Positions 22,728 to 35,040 are shown, counted from the first letter of the stretch. The stretch: DNA of 64,000 nt from Cryptomeria japonica (GCF_030272615.1 NC_081414.1:339926502-339990501); one strand, 5' to 3'. A program made the numbers and translations. The notes: a model not told the origin generated them from the sequence alone.

Positions 22728-24440
22728 GAAGGTTTCAACACTTTGGCCTAATGAGCAAGGTTTTTTAATGAGATCCTCTGAATCATGACTTGAATTAGAT
22801 TGGATTTGTACTATGGGTGGCCTTTGGGAGATTATGTTATTGAGTAGAGATGGTGTGGACTTCTCTTGTGTGACTTTGGGGGATGATTAAATGGTGGATA
22901 GACATTATTGATTAGGACTTTGGTTGAATGGGATTTGATTTTGGTTGAAAGAGGTTGGATTTTGGTTGAAAGAGTTTTGATTTTGGTTGAAAGAGGTTTG
23001 GTTTGGGTTGAAAGAGTTTTGGTTTTGGTTGAAAGGAATTTAAATTTTGGGTTGAAAGAGTTTTGGTTTTGGTTGAAAGGAGTTTGAAAGTTGGGTTGAT
23101 GTGATTGGCGTGTTTGATATGTTGGGTTGAAAGAAGGTTGACATGACTCTAATGTCGGTTTAACTTAGGTAGGAATGGTTTTGTTGAAGAATAAAGTTTG
23201 GCATGTTTGAATGGCCTCACAAGAAGAAGAAGAAGAAGGTTGGCTTGATAATGATTCCCTCATGGTTATCACTTCTCTCATCATTTTTTCTGACCAATCC
23301 CTATGGTTGTTAGGACTAGTCATGTTTCTCATTTGTTGTTGCAAAGTATTTATTTGTTGAGCTAAGATTTATATGGATGGTGATGGAATAGGAATGAAAG
23401 GGCTACATTCTTCACCTTCCCTATGAAATGCATAACACCATTCTATGATGTTTGCTTGATTGGTTTGGACTTAAGATCACAATATGCAAGATGTTTTCTC
23501 CATTTCTCTGAAAGTGGCAATTTTGATTTTCATTTTAATGTTGATGTTGATACTTGACTTTGTTAAGGGGTTTGATCTTGTTGATGTTAAAAAATTACTT
23601 TGTTGAGGGTGTTTAATCTTGTTGATGTTGATGTTGCAAAGACACAATAGCAAGCAAAGAAAACAATCTTAACTAAACAAAGAGAGCACTTGTTTAAAGG
23701 ACTTTTTCAAATCCTTAAGAATGTTGAGATCTTTTTTGTAGACCCCATTTTATTTTCGATAGTATTTGGACAATTCGATAGCACATCAAGAAGACTCTCC
23801 TAAGGTAAAAAGGTCACAAGTATTATCACAACCCACAACTTGATACTCCATCAGCTCAAACAACCCTATCACACCCTAGGGTGTGCTCGGTTTTTTGCCT
23901 TTTTTTGGAAATTAGACCAAAGAATTTAGCTCTTCAATCGACCTGTTATCCTACGAGATATATGGTGAGTGTCTTGGGGGTGGATTCTTCCCCACCCTTG
24001 CACTGTGATAATTCAAGTGTTTGGTTATTGACTCGGTTTGGCCTCTAAATCCTAAAGTTTTTAATCAAGCTTATGTTCAGGTGGTCATAATCAGCAGTGT
24101 GTTACGCTCCATTAAGGAGGTCTCCCAGTCTGAAGAGGTAACACTCTTTAGGTTTTTATGTGCCAAAGATATTGAGGGAGGCATAACACCGTTATGATAA
24201 ACATTTATCACCTGTTGCTAACAATTTTCATTACAAACACATTTATTTTATAGTGGTTTAGAATACTTGGCTTTAGTCATTACCACTTAGGTCGTTCCCT
24301 CTCACTTGGTCTTATGGGCTACTTGGGAGGCAGGCCTTCTAAAGGTTTTATTCTAATGCAGAAAATGAAATAAAGCATAAAGAGGCAGGTCTGGCTTTTT
24401 TATCACCCTAAAAAGGGGAGAGCATAAACCTATCACCTTA
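22728..24440 (-). pseudogene. 5' portion of split outer retroelement
   Basis: This continues the minus-strand element interrupted at 5191. Read on the minus strand from high to low coordinates it shows a leader block (about 24,260-24,310) matching 59,350-59,430 on the plus strand (GGTCGTTCCCTCTCAC shared exactly). Next comes a gag-like frame (WCYAFHREGEECSPFIP, QQINTLQQQMRNM, MMREVITMRES) around 23,200-23,470, then an FQPK-repeat, Q/N-rich part at 22,920-23,100. The order of leader, Q-rich part and P/S-rich part agrees with the related copy at 59-63 kb, so the two halves are pieces of one insertion. No intact enzyme domain was recognised. Confidence 0.55.
22917..23100. repeat. Short tandem repeats, GGTTTTGGTTGAAAG type
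   Basis: About eight irregular copies of a 17-26 bp unit (TTTTGGTTGAAAGAG). On the minus strand they encode LFQPKSN-like repeats, part of the Q-rich region of the outer retroelement. Confidence 0.75.
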
Positions 24441-24940
24441 CAGACACAAAGAATAAAGATTCTTTTTAACCTTCATTGCAATATTTTTTAAACTATTGGA
24501 GATGTTGCTCCAAAAGACATGGTGTTAATTTTATCCAATATTGCAATGATGAGGAAATGAAAAATAGTTTGTTTGTTTGCTCTCTTTTTTTTAACAACAC
24601 CAAAAGGAAATGTTTATCTAAGCTACTCTTGCAAGGAAATCAAAAGATTGTTAGCACATGGTGAGATTTCCAACCTAGTTTCTCCTCTCAGTTACAAATT
24701 TGACCTCTCTATTTTTAGAAACAGAGGTAATTATTGATATAAAATAGAAAGAAGATTGAAAAAAAATATTTTACCCTAATCATGCAAATGCGAACTACCT
24801 GCTGAGAAATTGCAAACTATTCTAATAGAAAATGCAAACTAACTACTAAGCAATTGTGAATTAATGGCAGATCAATTGCGCACTAATTAAACTGGAATTT
24901 TTTTAGAAAATTAAAAGAATGAAAAAACAGAAGAGAGAAG
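24441..24940. other. No gene recognised
   Basis: AT-rich, with short frames only. Words such as AAATGCAAACTA and CAATTGCG recur around 24,780-24,890. Confidence 0.4.
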
Positions 24941-25198
24941 TTATTTTGCAATGATATCACTCCAGATTACGCGAGCCATCACTTCAATGTCATTGTAGAA
25001 ATCAAATTTGGCAAGGAATCGATTAATGTTTCTGTGGTATTGAGTGATTGCCTCTTCCTCTTCAAGTTCATGAAGTTTTCTCTCTACCTTTAGAAGCCTT
25101 TGGTGTGCTTTAAGCTGCCTCTTGTGCAACCTCCTCCTTCTTGCACCTGAAATATTGAATGTAACCCTTCCTGTCATCAGATTAGACATCTCATGCAA
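24941..25198 (-). CDS. Hypothetical basic coiled-coil ORF, 85 codons
   Basis: The minus-strand product starts MHEMSNLMTGRVTFNISG. It has an Arg/Lys-rich run (ARRRRLHKRQLKAHQRLLKVERK), an acidic patch (ELEEEEA) and ends VIWSDIIAK. The alternating basic and acidic pattern suggests a short helix or coiled coil. No family is recognised, and there is no clear promoter or splice partner. It may be an exon-like relic of a retroelement or gene fragment. Confidence 0.25.
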   Translation of the reverse strand: MHEMSNLMTGRVTFNISGARRRRLHKRQLKAHQRLLKVERKLHELEEEEAITQYHRNINRFLAKFDFYNDIEVMARVIWSDIIAK

Positions 25199-26691
25199 AA
25201 AAATGAATTTTCCAGAATTAAAAAATATTTATGGGTTAGGTGCGCAAAATCAATTAACTAAGAAATGAAAAAACAAAATTTCAATTTTGATCCCTTCTGG
25301 AAATTGCGAAGCAGTTTTAGCAATTGCGAGACATTATGAAAACAATTGTGAATTAATATGACATTGATATTTGCAATTGCAAATTTTTGTAGTGTCAATT
25401 GCGAACATACAATTTCTGGGTTTGTACGGACCTGCAAAATCAAAGAAATTAGAGAATGAAGGTTAGATCTGTTTGTTCATGTTGGGTTCACCATTTGTAT
25501 TAGGATTAAAATCATAATAATTAATCAGATTATAAGAGTGAATCACAAACTCTAATCTAATTAGAATTAATCCTAAATAACAATCGAATAATGTAAAATC
25601 AATTGAATTGAGCAAATAAATCTAATTAAGACTCCCTCAATCGATTTGACAAAGCTTCCATTAATCTTCTCCGAATTGTGTATGAAGGTGGCTCTTAGAT
25701 GTTGCACTGAAATTCCTACATAAGATAGACAATTGTTTGAAGACTGTGATTCTAGATTGATTTGTGAAAATGATGTTGTTTATATATATTTTCAACACAG
25801 AAGGGGTGAGGATTTGAACTCAAGTTTTGATTGATAGTCAACTAAAATTGATTGATCAATAAACTCATCTTGATTGACTTGTTAACTGGTTTGATTGATC
25901 TGTTAACATGATTTATTGGGGAGTCAACTAAATAGTTTAGCTAGTGGACTGAATAGATGAGCTAGTTGACTAAGTTGATGAATCAGATGATTGAATTGAT
26001 TGGAGAGATAAGTGGATTGATTGATCAGTAGACTAAATAGATGGATTAGTCATAAAAGATGATTTGGAGTGGAAAGGGGGTGATTGATGAGTTAACCGAG
26101 TTAACTAATTAGTCAATTGATTTGATCAATCAGTTCCGATTTCAACATGTGTGGTAGGATTTTGGAATTGAATTTGATTTTCATTTTTAATTTGGATTTG
26201 AATTTGGACTTTTGAATGCTGAAATGCACATGAAATTAACTAAAATTTAGATTTGGTGAAATGTGAATTTGATGATTTGGAATTAGATAAAATTAATTGA
26301 AATTTGAATTTGGGGAATATGAATTTGAGAGATATGAAATTAAATGAAATGAATTGAAATTCAAATTTGGGGAATCGAAGGAATAAGATAATTAATTTAA
26401 ATAATTTAAATGAAATTATTTAATCATCAGAAATGAAATTAATTAAATAATAAAGATTATTTAACTAAAGAATAAATCATAATTAATTAAATAAATAATA
26501 TTTAATGAATATTTAGAAGAGGATTAACTGATTAAATTTATTAGAGAATAGAAATTCGATAATTAGGAGTGTTTAATGGTGATGATTAGAAGAAACAATT
26601 ATTTTAATCAAATAATTAAAGAATTACTTAATTAAATAGATGAATATTAGTGTATGGTCGATGAGACATTTTTAGGTGTCTACACTATATA
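25199..26691. other. AT-rich repeat-like stretch without gene
   Basis: It holds runs of GATTGAT/AGTTGACT words (25,830-26,130), GAATTTGAATTTGG words (26,160-26,380) and AATTAATTAAAT (26,380-26,640). No coding region is supported. TTAGGTGTCTACA at 26,672-26,684 could be the minus-strand start (TGTAGACACCTAA) of an LTR. Confidence 0.4.
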
Positions 26692-26857
26692 TACTTATGT
26701 AAAATATTGAACATACTTATGCGAAATATTGCACACTTATGCAAAATACTGAATATACATATGCGAAATATTGCACATACTTATGTAAAATATTGAACAT
26801 ACTTATGTGAAATACTACACATACTTATGCAAAACACTAATTATGCTTATGCAAAAC
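26692..26857. repeat. 22-bp tandem repeat, about 7.5 copies
   Basis: Successive units of the form ACTTATGCGAAATATTGCAC plus AT, mostly 22 bp (one of 20 bp), with small changes. Related words (ATATGCGAAACACT) reappear at 28,330-28,440 on the far side of the solo LTR. Confidence 0.85.
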
Positions 26858-27055
26858 CAATTTCTATGGAAAACTTGCAAATTAGGTCCTACAAACAAAT
26901 GGATTAGTTTTTCACAAATCATAGTTAAAAGTATATTCACGTTCTCAAAAGCATGTTGTATTTCTGTATATAAGCTAGGATTCATTGTTGGTATTGAAAA
27001 TATTTGATTTTCTCTTCTAGTTTGTTAATCAACTGATCTACTCTCAAGGTCCTAA

Positions 27056-28108
27056 TGTTGGTATTTTGGTATGGTTTTGTCATTGATGTCAACACCTACT
27101 AAAACACTAGCACTCTGGAGATCCAGCAACATTCACCGGCAAGCAAGTAACTATTGCACAGTTACTAGTATATAGTTCACCGGTAGGATATAATGATCAT
27201 CGACACTTGGAATTATGTGGAAGATACCTGGTAATGTCAAAGACATCATGTGGACACTTTGTTTTGAAGAATTAATCATTGGTATATTCATATTTGCATA
27301 TTTGCTTTTACCAGCAAATAGGTCTAGGGTTACACCGGCAGGTTTATCTTTTCTAGATCAGCATGGCACGCTATGAAGATGATTTATTATTGTTGTAAAT
27401 GCATTAAGCCGACATGTTTAATCAGTTATTGCATCGGATATTATATTGATTGTAAAAAGATTTTATTGTAATATCTTGTAGAGCCGACCTACTAAAATTG
27501 GTCTTAGGTTATGGTATAAATGTAAGATCTTATTTGTAAGATCAAATGTGGAATGCGAAAAAGAATTGTGTGAAGGTATATGCGAGATTAAGCAGAGGTA
27601 TACACGAAGACATCATTTGAAAGTGAAGCTAGGTTTTTGTGAAAGCATATCAACATTACATTGGTACTAAATCCAACATATGAAGATGCTATTTTGTGCA
27701 GTACATTCTTATTAGATTTAACCATCCAACTGTAGTCAATGTGACTCCCATTTTGTGATTGAGCAGTGAGCTCTAGGCCATTGGCCTTTCTGCATGTGCA
27801 GACCCCATTTATGTACACTTACTATCTGCAGTAGTATCATCTGATTGTGGGTAAGGTTTCCTATCATGGTTTTTCCCCTTACAGGGTTTCCACGTACAAA
27901 TATTTGTGTTATGTGTTGTGGATGACTTTTAATTTATGTTTCATGCATTAATCTTTACCGGTATAGCAATTTACTATTAACACTGTCTACCGGCATACTT
28001 AACTGGTTTACCGATATTAAGCATTAAGTTGGTTAAGTGGTTTTTGGTTTGAATTTATTAGACAACCGATTCACCTCCCCCCCTCTCAGTTGTCTCCGGG
28101 ACCTAACA
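27056..28108 (+). mobile_element. Solo copia LTR with perfect target duplication
   Basis: It starts TGTTGGTATTTTGG and ends GGGACCTAACA. It is flanked on both sides by CCTAA (27,051-27,055 and 28,109-28,113). Length is 1,053 bp. The inside has the TCATTGATGTCAA block and the CCGATTCACC-C-run-TCTCAGT block also seen in the copia LTRs at 1.9-3.4 kb and 43.6-45.1 kb. No internal region is present. A solo LTR with intact TSD is the usual product of recombination between the two LTRs of one element. Confidence 0.9.
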
Positions 28109-28113
28109 CCTAA

Positions 28114-29169
28114 CATATTATTTCTATAGCCGTCTGCTTTTTGCTAGTTGTCAAGATCTTGCATGCTTAATCTTAACACTATGAGCCATATGGTTAAAAC
28201 ATTGTAAACTTATCTATCTACTTCATTCAAAAAAAATTCTTAAAACTGGAAGCAAATTATCATTGGAAATTGGCAGGCAAAGCCAAAAATAACAAAACTA
28301 ACTTATAAACCTTACCCACTTTTACCTATGACATATGCGAAACACTAAACATGCTCATGTGAAACGCCAACTAGACTTATGTGAGACACTGACATAGTGG
28401 ATGCGAAACACAGTTAAGGTGGATGCGAAATACTGAGAAGACATATGAAATCCTACAAATGGAATTTTTTTGTCTCCAAGTGCGAAAACCTATGATTTGA
28501 AAGCACTAAAACAACAACAAAAGATTAAAATGACCCATAGAGTGGGTCCCATCAGGCATGCAAGAAATGTATGTAGAAAATTGCGAACGCAAACTAAAAG
28601 ATTGGAAAGATGAATTGAACAATCACCAAACACATATTTCAACCACACTCAATATTAGGACGTTAAGAAAGAAGAAAACTAGATAAAGAAAATAGAAGCA
28701 ATGAAACTGTAAACTCTAGATTATCTTTCAATCTAATAGTCTTGCGATTAGATGTGTGTTTTTTGTTTGATAGATACTTAATTATGCTCCATGATAGTGA
28801 ATGCAAGATGGAAACTAAGTTAAGTTGGGATTCAAAATACTATACTAAATGGATGTGGATGAGCAAATAATTTTGCATTATGAGGTTATGAAAATAGAAA
28901 TGGATGAACAATTCTGCATTATGAGAGTGTGTAAAATGAAAGTGGATGAACAATGAAGGAAAATGGGGGGTTTAAATAGGATAGAATGAGAAATGGAGAG
29001 GGATGAGAGGGAGACATGTGTCCCTGAGAAGGACATGTGTCATGGTTGCAAATGACACTTGTCCTTAAGAAGGACATGTGTCATTTGAAGGAATGGCGTG
29101 TGTCCCTGCCCATTTAGGAGTGAAACACACAATTTGGAAGTTTTTATTCCAAAAGAGATTATAAAATAG
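28114..29169. other. No gene recognised
   Basis: It contains TGCGAAAC-type words at 28,330-28,450 and a short repeat of GAAGGACATGTGTCA at 29,020-29,085. No coding region is supported. Confidence 0.4.
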
Positions 29170-29515
29170 GGATATTCTCATGGTTTAGAAAATTTTGGAT
29201 ATTTTCCCAAATTTTAGGCAATTTGGTTCCCTTCCAAATGTGGAGATTTCCATGACTTGGGATATTTGGGATATTTTTCCCAAATTTTAGGAAATGATTC
29301 CTCCTAAAATGAGGATATTTCCATGTTTTAAGATATTTGAGATATTTTTCTAAATTTTAGGAAAAGATTCCTCCAAAAATGAGGATATTTCCATGGTTTA
29401 AGATATTTGGGATATTTTCCCTAAATTTTAGGAAATGGTTCCTCAAAAATGAGGATATTTCCATGGTTTAAGATATTTGAGATATTTTCCCTGAATTTTA
29501 GGAAATGCACATATA
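29170..29515. repeat. 70-bp tandem repeat, about 4.7 copies
   Basis: Identical landmarks (CCATG followed by T-rich, then GAGGATATTT) recur at 29,251, 29,321, 29,391 and 29,461, exactly 70 bp apart. Copies differ by a few substitutions. Confidence 0.9.
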
Positions 29516-30997
29516 TGATGAGGGATAAGGGATAGGGCTGACTAAACCCGTGGTTAATTAAGTGGGTTAGGCTAGAGGAAGGGTTAGATAAGGGTTAAAG
29601 TTAGGAGACATCTGGGGAAATGGAATTAATTAATTTAATTAATCAATTCTACGAGGGAATAATAGGAGGAAAGGACAAAAGTGAATTAAATAATCAAATT
29701 AAGCATTTGATTTTTTTAATAGATCTATAGCATAATTAATAAGATTAATTAGCTAGAAGGAGGGAACACTAATTAATTAAATAATGCATAATTATTTGAT
29801 TAAAGGCACACTCAGGATAGCTAAATTCAGTTAATTAAATTAATAAAAATTAGGTGTCTATAGATACAATAGCTACAGTTTATCCTTAACTAGAACTAAC
29901 TATCTTTCCTTAGCTAATACACTCCAAGAATGACTAGCTTAAGAATTACTAGGTTCAACTAGACTTAAAACCACATTAGATTTCAAAATTACTAATTCTT
30001 ACCTTTTTTCCATACAATTCCTTTTTATTGTGTGGTTTTAAATCCATCTATGTGTAGCCTATAATAGTTTCTCAAAGACCAAATTCCTCTACACTTTAGG
30101 CTCCACTAAACCTAGGTGAGTATACCTTAATCTCCAAAGCACAAAGAGACTTCTTTATAGTGAATTTAAACTTGTCAAATTAGTTGTTTGCAAGAATGGA
30201 AAAATGTTTCCTGCAACTGTGCTTTATTATGTGCTTTTAACTTGCTTTAATCTGAAAACTTGAATGTAATTAATAGTGAATGTTGTTGGAACCTTGAGTA
30301 ATTATGAAAAAATAATACTGGTAGGAATAAGAAGTATGTTTCCTTGGTGAGGACCTTATGCACACCAAATTTACTCACAAAAAACTAACAATAGACCAAT
30401 GCCTTATCTGACAATTTATATGTTACTTAGTGGATGAATATTTGTAATCAACTTTGGAGACAGTTTGAAAAACTCACAGATATGCAAGACTATCACTGCA
30501 ATGGTTTCATTATGTGTTGCAAGAATAAAAAAAATAATTTTGTTTCCTACACAACAACATGTGATGGCCCACTGCAACAAATCTTAATTAGATTTATCCA
30601 AAGAACTTGATTCATCAACACCACGTAACATAAAATGATCTAAAGATAAAGACAACGAATCTTATATATTAGTTTTGGAATAAAAAGATGTACAAAAGTT
30701 GCAAACTCACGGGTACATCACGATGTTCTTGCTTGCACAAGATATAACTTTTCATTCCTATAGACTTGCCTTAACACAATACTGGTAGTCCCAACAAACA
30801 ATATGAAAGACAAGAGCCTGTATACAAAAATGACTCCCTATACATATGTGACTCAAAATAAAAAAAATGAAAGGACACACCCTTTCATTGGTACAAACTA
30901 AAAAGTGACAAAAACCTAACTAATAACTCCCTAATTGCTATAACAACTAGCAATATTACAAAACATATTGCAATTAAAACAAATTAACTCTAGCCAT
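29516..30997. other. No gene recognised
   Basis: AT-rich DNA with AATTAATT runs (29,620-29,850) and a second TTAGGTGTCTATA word at 29,850-29,862, similar to the one at 26,672. Nothing coding is supported to 30,997. Confidence 0.4.
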
Positions 30998-32791
30998 CTA
31001 GGACCAAGCCACATTTCCAAACATGTCACGGGCCTCATCCTTGTAAGTGTTGGTGTTGAAGATGATATCCCGCACTGTAATCTCTATAGTTACAAATTTT
31101 TCCAACTGGTCCACTGTCTCTACCATGTCCAAGGTGTCAGCCCATGCAATATCTAGGGAAGCTTTCAGTGATGATTGACATTCCATAATCTACACATTCT
31201 TGTCCTTAATCTACCCTGTTTCATCTATTACTTCTAGAATACCATGCCGCACAATTCCCTAACAATCATCATATTCAACTTTTAAGTCTACATCAAACTT
31301 CTCATGTTTTTTTATCAGTCTTTGGATTTCTCAATAATTGCACTGTCTGCCTGACTATCCTTCTTATCCTGCAAGAGCATATGTAATCTGTCAGAGATTG
31401 CCTTATGTGACATACTATTATCCATATTCTTCTGGTAAACTGTCCAGAAGTCTTCAAGAACTCCATTTGGATTTTCAAATCTTTTTGACAATAAGACACA
31501 TGTTGTATCTGCCCTTATGTTCTGCATTTTCTCTTTCAACTTCTTATTTTCTTTATGCAATTCCTCACACTTCTTCTTCAATTTTGATTCATCTGTTATT
31601 TGGGGTACAGGTTGACCTCTACTTCTCAAGAGCTCTTCATACAGTGACTTGTATTTCTCTTCTTCTTTTGCTAACATCTTCATTTGTGCCTTATTCAATT
31701 TGGAAATATCAATCCCCATATATGTTGTGACCATTGGATCCACTTCACCAACTTTTAGCTTCATCATATGAACAAAAGCTTTATCAACATAAATTATCTT
31801 TGGCATTTTGTTTGGAGGATAAAGAGCCCACAACAACATAGCTTCCTCATCTTGGTCATACCTTGACCCAATGAAAATATCATCAACTCCCTGAATATCC
31901 AATTTGAATCCTTTATTTTCTGAATTTAACAAACTGTCAAAAATGTATGAGGCACTCAAATCCCAACCAGAAAAAAGAATAATCCCCACCTCTGAAAGTA
32001 ATTGTCTCCCTCTTTGAGGGGTCATCACAACCACCTCTGCATCAATCTTAGCTTTCAGCCTCCTTGTTAACTCTGCCTCATTATCTAGGGTGATATTAGG
32101 GATTGCATCCCTCAATCTCTTGCCTTTGAATTGATACAAAAAGGTCCTAAATTGTTTAGACTTAACAAAAACATCATCAGACACAAAAGGTGTTATTCTC
32201 CTCCAATCTGGTATCAACATCAACATTCATCCTTGCAACAATTTGATTATGTGCTTTAGGTTCCTCTTCTCTTTCAGGCATTTTAAATCCTGAGACAACC
32301 TCATTTTCACCTGATTTAGTTTCAACTTCTTCTTCTTCTTCTTCTTCTTCCATTTCTTGCAGTCTTTGTCTTCTTTCTTCTAATTTATGATTCAAATCTT
32401 GAAAAATTTGCATAGCTTCTTTAGACTCCTTGTTTCTGAAGATATTCAGAGCTTCAATGTGCTCATGCAACTAATCACCAAGATTCTACTTTTTTCTGTA
32501 CTAGTGTATATAGCCCTCCGGGTCATAATTTTTCCTGCTTGTGTTCTCATACAAATTATAATCTTCTATTAACTTTTTGTCAATAACTTCATAAGCCTTT
32601 GTTGATGCAATGGTGAAATCACAAAAATGTAGAGTTCTAGGTAGAAATGCATGTTTATATGCACCCCCAAAATGCTTATCATTCGACACACTTAACTTCC
32701 TCACAATTTCCAGATATGCAACAAGCCATCCAGAGGCATTATCAAATTTTAGAAAAAGAAGAACCACATTTGGAGGTGTTTCAAAATACAC
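30998..32791 (-). pseudogene. Unidentified long coding region, about 600 codons, broken
   Basis: Read from 32,791 downward, four open stretches join into one protein-like sequence. 32,791-32,501 is globular (FDNASGWLVAYLEIVRKLSV). After two or three stops, 32,470-32,177 has a helix and a poly-Glu tract (EMEEEEEEEEVE). After a one-base shift, 32,226-31,315 runs 303 codons (PFVSDDVFVKSKQFRTFLYQF; QGVDDIFIGSRYDQDEEAML; then a KLKKKCEELHKENKKLKEKM coiled coil). 31,314-30,998 continues with three stops and ends DEARDMFGNVAWS. The layout (globular N-terminus, acidic middle, coiled-coil C-terminus) loosely resembles the protein coded in the giant LTRs, but I see no sequence match. No known domain; it could be a retroelement accessory ORF or a dead host gene. 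Confidence 0.5.
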
Positions 32792-33817
32792 ATCTTATGA
32801 AAAATTCTAGGAACAATGTTCTTTGGTTGCTTTTATGGTGGAAACATCCACATGCATCATCAAACCATTAACACTAGTAGTAATTACTAGATTGATGAAG
32901 TTTGAGGTCATTTAAAGGGGGGAAATGCATGTAGAAATGCAAAACAAGAAAGATCTTTAATAAATGCAAAAAATAAATGGGAAATCTTGCTAAGAAGCAA
33001 TATACCATAAGAAGTGACAAAAGTCGACACATGTAAAATCAATACCTAAACTCTAACAAAGCTCTCTCCCACTTTTAGTAGCCATCCTAAATGTATATTA
33101 TTACTATTTATTTTTTAATAGAGGATTTAATATCATCCAAAAAGATGTTTTAGCAATCTGGTATGGGAGAACAAACCTTTAGGTTGAAACCTCTTCAGTT
33201 GAGACCCATGGATTGAGGGGTACCCATTCCATCAAATTTGCTTGAGGCATGATCTTGACCTCGTCCTTTATGATGTCGGGACCTTACACTCAACAAAACA
33301 ATCTCTGATGGACTCATTTGGAACCATTCAACTTCACCAATAGATCAAAGATCGTGGACTATTATGTCATTTTATTTTTTATACATAAAAAATTATAGTT
33401 AATTGATTTTTGCTTTAATTATTTTATTGTATAATATAAAAAAGAGAATTTAATACACACAACACATCAAAATGTTTCAATTTTCAAAATTTCTCAAAAC
33501 ATACATCACATGTTGACCCATTTATATTCATTGTCAAATGTGACTTGTTCATACCCATTCCATAGTAGTCAATTTCAACCATTTTTTTTAATAGGTGGCA
33601 ATTCACCTTTCATCATTTAACCTATAAGTAAAAATTATTCCACTTCACTTGTTGACATTTTTTTTCAAATTACTCATTGATAATACCAACAAGAATAATT
33701 ATGTTAATAGTTTATTCAAATATATACATTATTTGTTTTTTATATTAAAAAGTAGTGGAAACAAGGGCGTTGTCCCTTAACAACACAACCTGAAGGCGCA
33801 TCGAATTAACAACACAA
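32792..33817. other. No gene recognised
   Basis: Only short open frames. No motif or ordered repeat seen. Confidence 0.4.
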
Positions 33818-33939
33818 TCACAACAAAATAGTCAACCAAAAAATAGAAACATAGAGTTTGAATAGAGTAACAACAGTGAAATAAGTATCAACAGGGGATA
33901 AAATCTTACAAGTCCAAAATAGCCATGAAATTAAACACC

Positions 33940-34640
33940 TAGACCTAGGGACCAGACTTCCAAATACCGATGTGTTGAAGGACATTGTCCCAGTCATTGG
34001 TGAGAAACTTGAAGAGCTCCCTGCATGAATCCTTGTCTTCATCCTCCTTTCCCAGGGCCCTATTCTGCAATAGACAAAGTGGTTGTCAAGCTATGCATAA
34101 TCTGCATGCAAAAATTGTTTATGCTTGTCACGAATGTCCCATTTGTTCTTCATTTCTGTCATCTCCATCTTTAGGTCTTGTAGCTCCTCATTCACCCCTT
34201 GGCTCTCCAACTTGTTTCTCAGCTCTTGTACTTCCAGTTTTAGGTTCTGCAACTCACCACCCACTACCTAGCCGCTCATATCAACATTTTCGTCCACCTC
34301 AGGGTTTGTTGCATATCCTTAGTAGTTTGACAACTCCTCTTCTCCTCTTTACTTACCCCTTTCTTCTTGCCAGTCTCTTTCCTCCCCCTGTCTTCTTCCT
34401 TTACACCACGAATCAGTTTGTCCCCTTCCCTCTCATTGTCCTTCTCATCCACAATGTTCAATCCCAACTCTTCTACAAGGTCCACCTTCTCTAGTTGTTC
34501 TCGAGTGTCCACCTTCTTCACCTTTGTTTCCTAAGAATCCAAGGGAGGACCAGTGCCAACCAAAATCCATGTGTCATCTCCAACCCCAACATCCCCAATT
34601 GCCATGTCCTCGCCCTCAATCTTTAAAATAAAATATACGT
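33940..34640 (-). pseudogene. Coiled-coil gene fragment
   Basis: On the minus strand there is a charged region (EELGLNIVDEKDNEREGDKL, then GRKETGKKKG) at 34,521-34,276. A second heptad-like stretch (LQNLKLEVQELRNKLES; LQDLKMEMTEMKNKWD) follows, and then, after a possible acceptor CTATTGCAG, a short exon-like piece (ELFKFLTNDWDNVLQHIG). Stops and frame changes separate the parts. It may be a decayed host gene or the C-terminal part of a retroelement accessory protein. No family assigned. Confidence 0.3.
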
Positions 34641-35040
34641 TATTTGTTATTCATTTAAAATAAAATAATAAAAAAACAATATCTTTCAATTTTAAAATAT
34701 AAAAATATGAATTTTTGATCTCTTCATGAAGTTGAATGATTCTTAACAAACCCACTAAGAATCAAATCTTGGTGAATGCAAAACCATCATACCATAAGAG
34801 ATGTGTTTCACATCGTTTCCCAACAATTTTGATAAATATATATCACAGCCAAAAAGATTTCAATTTTATCATCTTCTAAATAATATAAAATCCTTAAATT
34901 TTTCTTTTTTCTTTTTTAATATACAACCGCATGTAGTAGACATTTCCACTTGTGATGGCAGTCGAGGAACATCTATTGTCTTTTTTTTAAGTACCCGTCA
35001 AATTATCCATATATTTTCCGTTACCGGTAACTAACCTCCA
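34641..35040. other. Upstream AT-rich region of the heat-shock gene
   Basis: AT-rich with no gene. It lies upstream of the heat-shock elements. Confidence 0.4.

Noticed and set aside
33985-34494. Plus-strand 169-codon frame rich in Ser, Leu, Pro
   Set aside because: It is the complement of a Lys/Glu-rich coiled-coil frame; composition alone explains it.
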